64,000 nt of DNA from Beijerinckia sp. 28-YEA-48 (GCF_900104955.1 NZ_FNSI01000001.1:2266001-2330000); one strand, 5' to 3'; counted from the first letter of the stretch, positions 27,358 to 37,073 are shown. Numbers and translations are program-made. Notes: generated by a model not told the origin, from the sequence alone.

Positions 27358-27393
27358 ACTACTTGGCCGAACTACTTGGCCGAACTATTTGGC
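27358..27393. repeat. 13-bp tandem repeat (about 2.8 copies)
   Basis: ACTACTTGGCCGA is repeated at 27358 and 27371 with a third, partly diverged copy from 27384. The third copy contains the stop codon and last codon of the exported cyclophilin, so copy-number change could affect its 3' end. Confidence 0.8.
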
Positions 27394-27939
27394 GTCCGAA
27401 GCCATGCGCATGCGCACGATCTTGTCTGGGCTCGAGACTTGACCGTTTTGCGACGACGAGCCCTTCTTGATCTTGTCGACGAATTCCATGCCGGAAACCA
27501 CTTCGCCAAACACCGTATAATTGTTGTTGAGGAACGAAGAGTCGGCGAAGGTGATGAAGAACTGCGAATTGGCCGAATCCGGCTGCTGCGAACGGGCCAT
27601 GCCGAGCGTGCCACGGCGGAACGGCGTCGCGGTGAATTCGGCGGGAATGTTGGGCAGGCTGGACTTGCCGGTGCCGGTGCCCGTCGGATCGCCGGTCTGG
27701 GCCATGAAGCCGTCGATGACGCGATGGAAAACGATACCGTCGTAGAAGCCCTGCTTCACCAGGGTCTTGATCTGCGCCACATGCTTGGGGGCGAGATCGG
27801 GACGCAGCCGGATGACGACGCGCCCGTCCTTCAAATCCAGGAACACCGTATTGTCGGGATCGCTCGCCTGAGCGAAAGCCGAGGAAGCCGTGGCGGTGGC
27901 CAGTGCCGCGAGCGTGAAGTGACGACGATCAATCTGCAT
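27385..27939 (-). CDS. Exported cyclophilin-type peptidyl-prolyl isomerase
   Basis: 184 residues. An N-terminal twin-arginine-like signal (MQIDRRHFTLAALATATASS, then AFA-Q) targets it to the periplasm. The mature cyclophilin domain carries GIVFHRVIDGFMAQTG, FRRGTLGMARS and NSQFFITFADSSFLN. It is closely related to the cytosolic paralogue at 26249, suggesting duplication followed by gain of an export signal. It would assist folding of periplasmic proteins. Confidence 0.93.
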   Translation of the reverse strand: MQIDRRHFTLAALATATASSAFAQASDPDNTVFLDLKDGRVVIRLRPDLAPKHVAQIKTLVKQGFYDGIVFHRVIDGFMAQTGDPTGTGTGKSSLPNIPAEFTATPFRRGTLGMARSQQPDSANSQFFITFADSSFLNNNYTVFGEVVSGMEFVDKIKKGSSSQNGQVSSPDKIVRMRMASDAK

Positions 27940-27976
27940 AGTGTTCCCTTGTGAACGAAACGGGGCAGCCGCGCTG

Positions 27977-28477
27977 TCAGCGTGCGGCGAATTTGGCTTT
28001 CAGCGCCTTGGCGACCGCGGGCGGCGTGAAAGCTGAGATATCACCGCCCATGGAAGCGATCTGACGCACCAATGTCGCGGTAATATGGCGGACTGCGGGC
28101 GAAGCCGGCAGGAATACGGTTTGGACTTCCGGCGCCATTTGGGCGTTCATGCCGGCCATCTGCATTTCATAATCCAGATCGGTGCCGTCGCGCAGGCCGC
28201 GCAGCAGGATAGTCGCGCCCTTCTCCCGCGCCGCCGTCACGGCCAAGGCGGAGAATGTGGCGGTTTCAATATGACAGCCCGTTTTGGCGGCAATATCACG
28301 GGTCGTTTCGACGATCAGCGCGGCCTTCTCCTCGACCGAAAACAGCGCTGTTTTGCCCGGATTGACGCCAATGGCGACAATGATCTTGTCGCAGCAGGCG
28401 GCGCCGGCGCGCAGCACGTCGAGGTGGCCGTTGGTGATGGGATCGAAGGATCCGGTATAGAGCGCTATGCGAGTCAT
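27977..28477 (-). CDS. coaD: Pantetheine-phosphate adenylyltransferase
   Basis: Penultimate step of coenzyme A synthesis, forming dephospho-CoA from phosphopantetheine and ATP. The 166 residues start [20 protein letters not shown], with the nucleotidyltransferase TxGH motif as [24 protein letters not shown] and the C-terminal [17 protein letters not shown] are conserved. It lies 37 nt upstream of the exported cyclophilin gene on the same strand. Confidence 0.95.
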   Translation of the reverse strand: MTRIALYTGSFDPITNGHLDVLRAGAACCDKIIVAIGVNPGKTALFSVEEKAALIVETTRDIAAKTGCHIETATFSALAVTAAREKGATILLRGLRDGTDLDYEMQMAGMNAQMAPEVQTVFLPASPAVRHITATLVRQIASMGGDISAFTPPAVAKALKAKFAAR

Positions 28478-28543
28478 GGCCGGCAGACTACCTTTCTGCC
28501 GAGGTCACGCAAAGGTGCCGACCGCCCGATTTTGGGAGAATTC

Positions 28544-29233
28544 ATGCGCAAATTCCTACGAGCCTGGCCCATTATCGTCGCCAGCCTCCTGTGCGGGACG
28601 GCGCAGGCGCAGATCGCGCCCAACCAGCAGGAACTGCTGGGATATCGCGGCCTGATGGCCGCCGCCGCGCAAGGCGATATCGGCGTCATCAGTCAGCTTG
28701 CCAAGAACCCGAACGAGCGGGAGCAGCGCGACGGCAACGGCCGGACGCCCCTACTCGTGGCGACATTCCGCAAACAGCGCGAAGCGATCAAGGCGCTGCT
28801 CGCGGCGGGGGCCAATGCGGCGGCGCTCGACCAGCAAAAATATGACGCGGTCACCATCGCCGCCGTCGCCGACGATCCGCAGACCCTGAAAATCCTGCTC
28901 GATGGCGGCGCGTCCGCCAAACTGATCACCAGCATCTACGACGGCACGGCGCTCATTGCCGCCGCGCATCTCGGCCACGAGGAGATCGTGCGCCAGCTGA
29001 TCGCGGCCGGCGCACCGCTCGATCATGTCAACAATCTCGGCTGGACGGCCTTGATGGAATCCATCGTGCTCGGCGACGGCGGCGCGCGCCATCAGGCGAC
29101 CTTGCGGTACCTGCTGCAAGCGCGCGCCAGTCCGAACATCGCCGATCGTCAAGGCGTGCGGCCGCTCGCCCACGCGCGCCAGCGTGGCTATACGGCGATG
29201 GCCGAGATGCTGGCGAACGCGGGCGCGCGCTAG
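28544..29233 (+). CDS. Exported ankyrin-repeat protein
   Basis: 229 residues with a signal peptide (basic MRKFLRAW, then IIVASLLCGTAQA-Q). About five ankyrin repeats follow; typical units are NGRTPLLVATFRKQREAIKA, GTALIAAAHLGHEEIVRQLI and LGWTALMESIVLGD. GGGAG lies 5-6 nt before the ATG; the longer upstream frame overlaps coaD on the other strand and is discounted. Periplasmic ankyrin proteins act in protein-protein contacts, for example near catalases; no partner is evident here. Confidence 0.85.
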   Translation: MRKFLRAWPIIVASLLCGTAQAQIAPNQQELLGYRGLMAAAAQGDIGVISQLAKNPNEREQRDGNGRTPLLVATFRKQREAIKALLAAGANAAALDQQKYDAVTIAAVADDPQTLKILLDGGASAKLITSIYDGTALIAAAHLGHEEIVRQLIAAGAPLDHVNNLGWTALMESIVLGDGGARHQATLRYLLQARASPNIADRQGVRPLAHARQRGYTAMAEMLANAGAR

Positions 29234-29243
29234 TTCAGGCTCG

Positions 29244-29747
29244 TTAGTTCAGTCCTGCAGCGATCTTGTCGATCCCGGCCTGGGAGCAGACTTCATCCTT
29301 GTCGCCGCCCGGCGCGCCCGAGACGCCGATCGAGCCGACGATGTCATTGCCTGCCTTGATCGGCAGCGCGCCCTGGGCCGACGTCACCTTGTCGAGCAGC
29401 AACGGGCTTGTCGCCGTTGGATTGGCGGCGATGCGCTTGCCCATGTCACCAGACGGAATGCGGAACGTCAGCGCCGTATAGGCTTTGCGCAAGCTGTTTT
29501 CCAAAGTGTGCGGGCTGACATTGTCATCGTGCAGCACGACGCGGGTGCGGCCGCTGCGATCGAGCACCGTCACCGTGACGCGAAAACCATTCTTGCGGCA
29601 GGTTTCGAGAGCCGTGGTCGCGGCTTGAAGGGCGGCATCAAAGGACAAATTGCGCTGGCTGATCAGAGTTGACGTCTGCGCCTGCGCGCCAACAGACAAA
29701 GCGCACAGTGGAATGCCGGCACAGGCCAGCGCGAGCCGAATGGTCAT
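29244..29747 (-). CDS. GlcG/HbpS-family haem-binding-like protein
   Basis: 167 residues with a signal peptide (IRLALACAGIPLCALSVGAQ, A-QT). The GlcG/HbpS (DUF336) domain follows: AALETC-type helix, VTVLDRSGRTRVVLHDD, NSLRKAYTALTF, and the C-terminal GSIGVSGAPGGDKDEVCSQA. Family members bind haem or small molecules; the role here is unknown. It is convergent with the ankyrin gene, with only 10 nt between the stops. Confidence 0.82.
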   Translation of the reverse strand: MTIRLALACAGIPLCALSVGAQAQTSTLISQRNLSFDAALQAATTALETCRKNGFRVTVTVLDRSGRTRVVLHDDNVSPHTLENSLRKAYTALTFRIPSGDMGKRIAANPTATSPLLLDKVTSAQGALPIKAGNDIVGSIGVSGAPGGDKDEVCSQAGIDKIAAGLN

Positions 29748-29821
29748 GAAGATCCCTCCTCGCCCTCCCCAGGGCGACGCGTGAGCCTACCGCCTCATCA
29801 GCGGACGGCAAGCGTAATGCT

Positions 29822-29878
29822 AAAAGCTCGGTCAACGATATTTATGCTTCGCAAAGCTAATATCATCAGATAGCTTTT
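29822..29878. repeat. Nested inverted repeat upstream of the beta-family gene
   Basis: AAAAGCT (29822-29828) and AGCTTTT (29872-29878) enclose GATATT (29837-29842) and AATATC (29859-29864). It sits 28 bp before the beta-family start at the left edge of the accessory island. It may be an operator or the trace of an element end. Confidence 0.5.
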
Positions 29879-29905
29879 CTCCTGGGGACACAGGGAGGGC
29901 TTGGA

Positions 29906-30958
29906 ATGGGAGTTCGATATCTTCCGATTTTGAAGTGGAAGCAGGGCGAGCGGACTGCGATTAGTCAGTTGAGCAGCGCAGGACGCAATGGTGTGACACC
30001 GCATATTGTGCTCATGCAGGCTCAATTTGGCGGCCCACGCAAGCAAAAGAAAACGACTGTATCCACGACAAAGATACCACTTTCCGCATCAGACTATTTC
30101 GCTAAGCAGGTCGAAGATGTGTGGGGGAAAACACCGTTCTACCTGGATGCAGGAAACCTTGCCGAAACAGCATCAAGCCACGACCTCGATACTATCCGAA
30201 AAAGCACGAATGGCTTAGGCCTGCACTTGATACCTTCAACACGATTGCACCGCACCCCAAGTTATAATCAAGCTATTATACGATCATTTAAGGCCGATGG
30301 GCGCGGTATCGCTCTGCGAGTCTCATTGGACCAGATGACATCCGCTGCTACCTGGGTGTCATCTTGGCCAATCCCATTGGGAGAAACCGATCTCATCGTC
30401 GATCTTGGCGGAAGCGTTGCAAGTGTCTTAGCGCTTGGAGCTCCAGTCCACGCAGCCTTTGTGGCATTGCACAAAGGGGGAGCTTGGCGTTCAGTTACGG
30501 TGTCCGGAGGCAGCATTCCAGCTACACTGTCCGGATATCCTGTCGGCAGAACCATGCTGGCCCGTTCGGAACTCGCATTATGGTCGGCGCTCCAGAAAGC
30601 TAGCCTCTCGTATCAATTGGATTTTGGCGACTACGCCACGATTGGCCCAGACGCAGCTACTGAGGGCATAGCGGGACCCGTCCCGATTAACGTGAAATAC
30701 ACACTGACATCAGAGTTCGCAGTGTACCACGGCGTCAGGACAAAAGGACCGGGCTCCAAGCCCAGGGATCAGCAATACCGCAGCCATGCGAAAGACATAG
30801 TGAAACTACCAAACCGTTTCCCTTTGGCTCACTGCTGGGGAGACCACATGATCGACGCCGTTGCTAACAACCCGACTGCTTCCCCTGGAAGCCCTGGGAG
30901 CTGGGTCGGCTTCAGTGTCAATAGGCATATCGAACTGACTAGGAGCCAATTGCCCTAG
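29906..30958 (+). CDS. T4-beta-family protein (accessory, putative defence module)
   Basis: 350 residues. The start MGVRYLPILKWKQGERTAIS is the hallmark of the beta family named after phage T4 beta protein. A TIM-barrel-like alternation of strands and helices and the terminal GSWVGFSVNRHIELT also fit the family. No enzymatic function is established for the family. It is commonly found beside sce7726-type proteins, as here. Base composition is more AT-rich than the flanking housekeeping genes and rare-looking codons are frequent, pointing to transfer. The 3' end overlaps the convergent gene by 153 bp; because the beta C-terminus looks conserved to its end, the partner's tail is the overprinted one. 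Confidence 0.8.
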   Translation: MGVRYLPILKWKQGERTAISQLSSAGRNGVTPHIVLMQAQFGGPRKQKKTTVSTTKIPLSASDYFAKQVEDVWGKTPFYLDAGNLAETASSHDLDTIRKSTNGLGLHLIPSTRLHRTPSYNQAIIRSFKADGRGIALRVSLDQMTSAATWVSSWPIPLGETDLIVDLGGSVASVLALGAPVHAAFVALHKGGAWRSVTVSGGSIPATLSGYPVGRTMLARSELALWSALQKASLSYQLDFGDYATIGPDAATEGIAGPVPINVKYTLTSEFAVYHGVRTKGPGSKPRDQQYRSHAKDIVKLPNRFPLAHCWGDHMIDAVANNPTASPGSPGSWVGFSVNRHIELTRSQLP

Positions 30959-31510
30959 CCTCTGCCTAACCTTAAGTGCGTCTCGGACGTGATCCCTCAA
31001 CTGACGGAATGGAATCTCGGATAGGAGGCGGGCGCTAATCTCGCCCGCTCGTTTCGAACGCCAACCGTTTGCCAGCCCGTGCTTCTCCAGCACAGCAACA
31101 GCTTCGTCCTTCCAAAGCATTTGCACGACTACCGAAGGATCAGGCTGTGGGTTTTGTCGACCTTTGCGCTTTGATTTCAGCTTGACCTTTCCATCGTGCA
31201 TGCTGGCCATCACACATCCCCACCACTTCGGTATTATTCGAAGGGCTTTCTCAGCATGTTTGTCGCCGACTACCAATGTCATGTGGTCAAACACCTTTCC
31301 GTAGATCTCCACCTGATACGGAAGGCGCTCCAATGTATCGGAGTTACTTTTCAGCTCATATCCAGAGAGTTTACCGTTGACGACCGCGATATCAACCCGA
31401 ACGGTGCCGGACCAAACGCCCATCTCTTCGACAACTCGCGTCGAAGGATCAGCGCCATAAATATCGGCCAGATGCGCGAGAACAGCTCGCCTTACATCTC
31501 CGTCATGCAT
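30806..31510 (-). CDS. sce7726-family PD-(D/E)XK nuclease-like protein
   Basis: 234 residues. Residues 1-130 match the sce7726 pattern: MHDGDVRRAVLAHL, then VVEEMGVWSG, VRVDIAVVNGKLSGYELKS, and YQVEIYGKVFDHMTLVVG. Glu28/29, Asp40, Glu52-x-Lys54 and Gln66 line up as the core of a PD-(D/E)XK nuclease fold, which is my reading rather than a database result. Residues from about 185 form a low-complexity tail antisense to the beta-family gene, probably a secondary extension. With the beta-family protein it forms a convergent two-gene accessory unit, best explained as a mobile or defence-type module; activity is unproven. Confidence 0.8.
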   Translation of the reverse strand: MHDGDVRRAVLAHLADIYGADPSTRVVEEMGVWSGTVRVDIAVVNGKLSGYELKSNSDTLERLPYQVEIYGKVFDHMTLVVGDKHAEKALRIIPKWWGCVMASMHDGKVKLKSKRKGRQNPQPDPSVVVQMLWKDEAVAVLEKHGLANGWRSKRAGEISARLLSEIPFRQLRDHVRDALKVRQRLGQLAPSQFDMPIDTEADPAPRASRGSSRVVSNGVDHVVSPAVSQRETVW

Positions 31511-31637
31511 TCGCTTACCACCGCGTTGCCCTTATAAAGCTTATGTACAAGGGATTAACCGTTCATTGATCGGATGGTCAACAAACCTAAGCCTGTTGTC
31601 GACAGACTTGCCCCGCAGCCACACGCGAATGTGAGAG

Positions 31638-32306
31638 TCAGGCGAGAAGCGGCTTCAACATGGCTGCATTGGCCGCGATCCGACGCGCGCCTGCCTGCTC
31701 CAGTGAAGCCTTGATCGCTGGCGACGAATGGCCGCCGCCCATGAAGCCGATCACATCCATGCCGGCACGCCGGCCGGCGGTGACACCTGCGACGGAATCT
31801 TCGATCACAACGCAGCGCGCCGGATCGGCGCCCATCTGCGAGGCGGCAAAGAGGAAGACGTCAGGCGCCGGCTTGCCGCGCTTAACCTGGGAGACCGAGA
31901 ACACGCCGCGCTCAAAAAATTGGATCAGGCCCGTCTTGGCCAGGTTCTTCTGCAGCAGCGACAAACGCGTCGAAGAGGCGACGCAGCGCGGATACGAACT
32001 GGCGCGCAGGACCTCGGCCATGCCGTCGATCGCCGCCAGTTCGATATCGAAACGGCGATGGATTTCCGTATCGACCTTTTCGCGAAAACCTTCCGGCAGA
32101 GGGCGACCGCTATCGGCCTCAACCCGGCGCCAGGCTTCCGCCACCGGCATGCCGGCGTAACGGCTGGCGTAGTCATACGGCGTCATGATCAGGCCGAGCT
32201 CGGCGACCGCGTCGGCACAGACATGGCTGGCGATCTCTTCCGAATTGATCAGCACGCCATCGCAATCGAAGATGACGAGATCAAAGCCGGTTTCAACAAC
32301 AGCCAT
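31638..32306 (-). CDS. HAD-superfamily phosphatase (phosphoglycolate phosphatase-like)
   Basis: 222 residues. HAD motif I is [11 protein letters not shown] (nucleophile Asp and acid/base Asp). The cap domain lies at about 20-80. Motif II Ser is in CVASSTRL, motif III Lys in [10 protein letters not shown], and motif IV is [11 protein letters not shown]. It is probably a small-metabolite phosphatase of the Gph/beta-phosphoglucomutase type; the substrate is unknown. The ATG shares one base with the gyrA TAA stop (TAATG), so translation is coupled to gyrA. Confidence 0.88.
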   Translation of the reverse strand: MAVVETGFDLVIFDCDGVLINSEEIASHVCADAVAELGLIMTPYDYASRYAGMPVAEAWRRVEADSGRPLPEGFREKVDTEIHRRFDIELAAIDGMAEVLRASSYPRCVASSTRLSLLQKNLAKTGLIQFFERGVFSVSQVKRGKPAPDVFLFAASQMGADPARCVVIEDSVAGVTAGRRAGMDVIGFMGGGHSSPAIKASLEQAGARRIAANAAMLKPLLA

Positions 32307-35065
32307 TATTCCGACCCGGCGCTCGCGTCACCGTTCGCTTCGCCTTCGTCTTCGCCGTCTTCACCGATACGTTCGACCGAGACCACTTTCTCGCTCTCGT
32401 CGGTGCGGAAGACGATGACGCCCTGCGTCGCGCGGCCGGCAATGCGGATGCCCGCCACCGGACAGCGGATCAACTGGCCACCATCGGTGACAAGCATGAT
32501 CTGATCGCTTTCCGAGACCGTGAGCGAAGCGACAAGCTCGCCATTGCGGGCATTGACCGCCATGGCGGCGATGCCCTTACCGCCACGGCCGGCGGTGCGA
32601 TATTCATAGGACGAAGAGCGCTTGCCGAAACCACGCGACGAGACCGTGAGAATGACCTCTTCGAGCGCCGACAGTTCCACATAGCGTTCCTGCGAGAGGG
32701 TGAGCGCACCCGTGGTCTCCTCCTCCGCCTCGCCAGAATCGACGGCCTCGCCCGTCTCCTCGGTTTCCCCGGCGACGGCGCGGCGCATGCGCATGAAGGC
32801 GGCGCGTTCATCGGCGCTGACATCAACATGGCGCAGGATTTCCAGCGAGATGACGACATCGCCATCGGCCAGATTGATGCCGCGCACGCCCATGGAATCG
32901 CGGCCCTTGAACACGCGCACATCGCCGACCTGGAAGCGGATGCATTGCCCCTTGCCGGTGGTGAGCAGAACGTCGTCGTCCTCGGAACACATCTTCACAT
33001 CGACGATGGCTTCGCCCTCATCGAGTTTCATGGCGATCTTGCCGGCGCGATTGACCTGCGCGAAATCGCTGAGCTTGTTGCGACGCACGGTGCCACGGGT
33101 CGTGGCGAACATGACGTCGTATTTTTCCCAGGTCGCCTCGTCCTCGGGCAAGGGCATGATCGTCGTGATCCGCTCGCCCTGATCGAGCGGCAGGATGTTG
33201 ACCAGCGCCTTGCCGCGCGCCTGCGGCGCCGACAGCGGCAGACGCCACACCTTTTCCTTATAGGCCTGGCCGAGCGAGGAGAAGAACAGCACCGGCTGAT
33301 GGGTCGAGGACACGAACATGCGATGGACGAAATCCTCCTCGCGCGTCTGCATGCCCGAGCGACCCTTGCCGCCGCGACGCTGCGCCCGATAGGCCGACAG
33401 CGGCACGCGCTTGACATAACCAGCGTGGGAGACGGTAACGACCATCTCTTCGCGCTGGATGAGGTCTTCATCCTCCATGTCCGCATCGGTCTCGAGAATG
33501 ACGGTGCGGCGCGGCGTGGCGAACCCCTTCCTGATCTCTTCGAGCTCGTTGTGGATGATTTCCATCACACGGGCACGCGAGCGCAGGATATCGAGATAAT
33601 CGGCGATTTCGGCCGCCAACTTATTCAAGGCTTCGGCGATCTCGTCACGGCCGAGCGCGGTGAGGCGCTGCAGGCGCAGTTCGAGAATGGCGCGGGCCTG
33701 GGCTTCCGACAGGCGATAGGTGCCATCGGCATTGATGCTGTGGTTCGGATCGGCGATCAATTCGATCAACGGCGCCATGTCGCGCGCCGGCCAATCGCGG
33801 CCCATCAAGGCTTCACGCGCAGCGCCTGCGTCCGGCGAGGTGCGGATGAGATGGATCACCTCATCGATATTGGCGACCGCGATGGCCAGGCCAACCTGCA
33901 CATGGGCGCTGTCACGCGCCTTGCCGAGCAGGAACTTCGTGCGGCGGGTGACGACTTCCTCGCGGAAGTCGAGAAAGGCGCGCAGGAAATCCTTGAGATT
34001 GAGCGTCTCGGGACGGCCGCCGTTGAGCGCGATCATATTGGCGCCGAACGACGACTGCATCTGCGTGTAGCGCCACAGCTGATTGAGCACGACATCGGCG
34101 ACAGCGTCGCGCTTGATCTCGATGACGATGCGCATGCCGTCGCGATCGGACTCGTCGCGCAGATCGGAAATGCCCTCGAGGCGCTTGTCGCGCACGAGTT
34201 CGGCGATCTTCTCGATCAGGACTTTCTTGTTCACCTGATAGGGAATTTCGGTGACGATGATGGCTTCGCGGTCCTTACGGACCTGCTCGACCTCCACCTT
34301 CGCCCGCATCAGGATCGAGCCGCGGCCGGTATGATAGGCGGCGCGAATGCCGCCACGGCCCAGGATCGAGCCCGCGGTGGGGAAGTCCGGCCCGGGGATG
34401 ATCTCGATCAGTTCGTCGATCGTGATCTCGGGCTTTTCCATCAGCGCGAAAACGCCGTCGATGACTTCGCCGAGATTATGCGGCGGAATGTTCGTCGCCA
34501 TGCCGACGGCGATGCCGCCAGCGCCATTGACCAACAGATTGGGGAAGCGCGCCGGCAGAACCGTCGGCTCCATATCCTTGCCGTCGTAGTTCGGCTGGAA
34601 ATTGACCGTCTCTTCGTCGATGTCAGCAAGCAGCGACAGCGCGACACGCGCCAAACGCGATTCCGTGTAACGCATGGCCGCCGGCGGATCACCGTCGATC
34701 GAGCCGAAGTTGCCCTGCCCTTCGACCAGCGGCAGGCGCATGGAGAAGACCTGCGCCATGCGCACCAAGGCGTCGTAGATCGATTGGTCGCCGTGCGGGT
34801 GATATTTACCCATCGTATCGCCGACCGGCCGCGCCGATTTGACGAACGACTTGTCCGGCGTGAACCCGCTCTCGTACATCGTGTAGAGGATGCGACGATG
34901 CACAGGCTTCAAGCCGTCGCGCACGTCGGGCAACGCGCGACTGACGATCACGCTCATGGCGTAATCAAGATAGCTGCGCTGCATCTCATCGACGATGGAA
35001 ACGGGGCGAATATCGGAACCGGGCTGGTCGGAGCCGGGATTTTGCGGGTCGGTAGGATCGGCCAA
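32306..35065 (-). CDS. gyrA: DNA gyrase subunit A
   Basis: ATP-dependent supercoiling topoisomerase subunit of about 919 residues. [20 protein letters not shown], the active-site Tyr in [11 protein letters not shown] and the GyrA box QRRGGKGR in the C-terminal beta-pinwheel are present. The QRDR reads [17 protein letters not shown], with Gln at the position of E. coli Ser83. An acidic insert ([17 protein letters not shown]) interrupts the C-terminal domain. No ATG precedes the conserved core: a TTG at 35065 gives MADPTDPQN, like relatives, and the frame stays open to another TTG at 35155; neither has a clear Shine-Dalgarno. Confidence 0.96.
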   Translation of the reverse strand: MADPTDPQNPGSDQPGSDIRPVSIVDEMQRSYLDYAMSVIVSRALPDVRDGLKPVHRRILYTMYESGFTPDKSFVKSARPVGDTMGKYHPHGDQSIYDALVRMAQVFSMRLPLVEGQGNFGSIDGDPPAAMRYTESRLARVALSLLADIDEETVNFQPNYDGKDMEPTVLPARFPNLLVNGAGGIAVGMATNIPPHNLGEVIDGVFALMEKPEITIDELIEIIPGPDFPTAGSILGRGGIRAAYHTGRGSILMRAKVEVEQVRKDREAIIVTEIPYQVNKKVLIEKIAELVRDKRLEGISDLRDESDRDGMRIVIEIKRDAVADVVLNQLWRYTQMQSSFGANMIALNGGRPETLNLKDFLRAFLDFREEVVTRRTKFLLGKARDSAHVQVGLAIAVANIDEVIHLIRTSPDAGAAREALMGRDWPARDMAPLIELIADPNHSINADGTYRLSEAQARAILELRLQRLTALGRDEIAEALNKLAAEIADYLDILRSRARVMEIIHNELEEIRKGFATPRRTVILETDADMEDEDLIQREEMVVTVSHAGYVKRVPLSAYRAQRRGGKGRSGMQTREEDFVHRMFVSSTHQPVLFFSSLGQAYKEKVWRLPLSAPQARGKALVNILPLDQGERITTIMPLPEDEATWEKYDVMFATTRGTVRRNKLSDFAQVNRAGKIAMKLDEGEAIVDVKMCSEDDDVLLTTGKGQCIRFQVGDVRVFKGRDSMGVRGINLADGDVVISLEILRHVDVSADERAAFMRMRRAVAGETEETGEAVDSGEAEEETTGALTLSQERYVELSALEEVILTVSSRGFGKRSSSYEYRTAGRGGKGIAAMAVNARNGELVASLTVSESDQIMLVTDGGQLIRCPVAGIRIAGRATQGVIVFRTDESEKVVSVERIGEDGEDEGEANGDASAGSE

Positions 35066-35224
35066 AGCGGGGTTGGTCCAATGATGAGAATCGAATGGTG
35101 CAATGTATCCGAACCCGCTGCGAAAAGCTAATTCGGAGCGCCGTTTCCGGCCCAAAATATTTTAATTATTTCAATATGTTATTGATAGCGAAAATGAGCG
35201 CGAAAAAGCCGCGCCCGCGATCGA

Positions 35225-36343
35225 CTAACGGGCCAGGAATTCGGCGATTTTAGGCCCCAGTTTGGCCAGGCCGAGGACACCGTTGAGATGGCCGAAATCA
35301 CCCGCGATCTCCGCCGTCTCGACCGGCGTGCCATTGGCGGCGATGGTCTGCGCCGTGCGCCGCACCCATTCGGCGGCGAAGACTTGATCATCGGGCGCGT
35401 AGAGAACGAGCGCTGGCGCCTTGATCCGCTTCAGCCCCTCGGCGGCGCTGGTGGCGCCCGCGCCTCGGCCAGGAATGAAGCTCTGGTTGGCCTTGACCAG
35501 ATAAAGGAAATGATTGGCGTCGGAGACAGCAGCGCGACCGGCGGCGGCCTCCTCCAGCACCTGCTCGATACGATAGCGGTTGTCGAGCGCGGCCAGAGGA
35601 TCGCGCGCCTCGTCGGCCCAGCGCGGGCCGATATATTTCTCCGCCCAGTGCCAGTGGTTGGCGTGCAGGGTGACGATTTTAAGAGCTTCGGTGAGGCCCC
35701 GCAGCGGCGGCTGGCGGCCGTAATAATCGCCGCCGTTCCAATTGGCATCGACGCGGATGGGTGAGGCCCAGACATCAAGCCAGGCGGTCAGCCAGGGGCC
35801 AGAATCTGCCGCCGCGATCACCGGGATGATGCGATCCATCATATCGGGAAAGCTGGCCGCCCATTCATAGGTCTGCAAACCGCCCATCGACGGCCCCATC
35901 ACCGCATGCAGATGGGCGATGCCGAGATGATCGAGCAGCGCTTTCTGCACGCGCACGAAATCAGCGATGGTGACGAAGGGAAAGGACAGGCCGTAGGGCT
36001 TGCCGGTGGCCGGATCCGTGCTCGCAGGGCCGGTCGTCGTCACCGTGCGATCATAAGCACTGAGATTGACCAGCGTGTCGCTCGACACGACGAAATAGCG
36101 GTCGGTGTCGATCGGCTTGCCGGGGCCGATCAGATAATCCCAATAACCGGGCAACACATCGCTTTCGCGATAGCGCCCGGCGGCGTGGCTGGTGCCTGAG
36201 AAATAATGGCAGATCAGGATCGCATTGGAGCGCTCGGCATTGAGCGCGCCATAGGTCTCGTAGCCGACCCGCACATCCTGGATCGTCGCGCCGCTCACTG
36301 TTTCCAGCCGCGGCAGTTCGAAGACGCGCTTCTCGACGATCAT
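35225..36343 (-). CDS. MetX-like alpha/beta-hydrolase acyltransferase
   Basis: 372 residues of the homoserine O-acetyltransferase family. The nucleophile elbow is GPSMGGLQTYEWA. The acid is Asp in VLYAPDDQV and the His is in GDFGHLNGVLG. GYETYGALNAERSNAILICH near the N-terminus is also family-like. True MetX starts methionine synthesis from homoserine, but several relatives are plain esterases, and here it sits 15 nt downstream of ssb rather than with metW or a SAM riboswitch, so I do not assign metX firmly. Confidence 0.8.
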   Translation of the reverse strand: MIVEKRVFELPRLETVSGATIQDVRVGYETYGALNAERSNAILICHYFSGTSHAAGRYRESDVLPGYWDYLIGPGKPIDTDRYFVVSSDTLVNLSAYDRTVTTTGPASTDPATGKPYGLSFPFVTIADFVRVQKALLDHLGIAHLHAVMGPSMGGLQTYEWAASFPDMMDRIIPVIAAADSGPWLTAWLDVWASPIRVDANWNGGDYYGRQPPLRGLTEALKIVTLHANHWHWAEKYIGPRWADEARDPLAALDNRYRIEQVLEEAAAGRAAVSDANHFLYLVKANQSFIPGRGAGATSAAEGLKRIKAPALVLYAPDDQVFAAEWVRRTAQTIAANGTPVETAEIAGDFGHLNGVLGLAKLGPKIAEFLAR

Positions 36344-36358
36344 GCCTAAACGTGACGA

Positions 36359-36865
36359 CTAGAACGGGATGTCGTCGTCGATCGGCGCCGGGGCGCGGCT
36401 GCCACCACCGCCACCACCACCCGACGGGGCGCGACGCTGTTCCATCGGCGAGGAGCGACCAAATTCGCCGCCGCCACCACCGCCGCTGAAGGAGCCACGC
36501 TCCTCGCTGTCGCGACGGCTGTCGAGCAGGGTCAACTCGCCACGGAACCGCTGCAACACGACTTCGGTCGACTTGCGCTGGTTGCCGTCCTTGTCGGTGT
36601 ATTCGCGGGTCTGCAATTGCCCTTCGAGGTAAACCTTCGTGCCCTTCTTGCAATATTGCTCGGCGATCTTGCCCAGGGCTTCATTGAAAATGACGACATT
36701 GTGCCATTCGGTCCGGTCCTTGCGCTCGCCGGTGGCCTTGTCGCGCCAGGATTCGGTCGTGGCGACGGAAAAATTGACCACCGCATCGCCATTGCCCGTG
36801 CGCCGCACTTCAGGATCACGGCCAAGATTGCCGATCAGAATGACCTTGTTGACGCTGCCCGCCAT
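36359..36865 (-). CDS. ssb: Single-stranded DNA-binding protein
   Basis: 168 residues. The OB-fold begins MAGSVNKVILIGNLGRDPEV and includes TEWHNVVIFNEALGKIAEQY. A glycine-rich linker and the acidic tip DDDIPF, which recruits partner proteins, follow. GGAGAG is 5 nt before the ATG at 36865. It is divergent from uvrA with a shared LexA box, the same arrangement as the SOS-controlled uvrA-ssb pair of E. coli. Confidence 0.96.
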   Translation of the reverse strand: MAGSVNKVILIGNLGRDPEVRRTGNGDAVVNFSVATTESWRDKATGERKDRTEWHNVVIFNEALGKIAEQYCKKGTKVYLEGQLQTREYTDKDGNQRKSTEVVLQRFRGELTLLDSRRDSEERGSFSGGGGGGEFGRSSPMEQRRAPSGGGGGGGSRAPAPIDDDIPF

Positions 36866-37073
36866 AACGCTCTCCATATTGCCAGGATCACCGTGACCTA
36901 GGATCGAAAAGATCCCCAATCGAACATGTGATCGATTTCCATCTGGAGCGGGATTGCCGTCGCATCCCGCTCTGGCGCGTCCGCTCCGCGTCGCGCCACA
37001 TGCTTCTCTCGTAAACTGTCCCGATGCCGGCCGTGAGCGCCGCCTGCCAGGGGCGACCTGTTGTCCACAGCGC

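Noticed and set aside
36344-36358. SAM riboswitch before the metX-like gene
   Set aside because: Only 15 bp separate it from ssb, leaving no room for a riboswitch.
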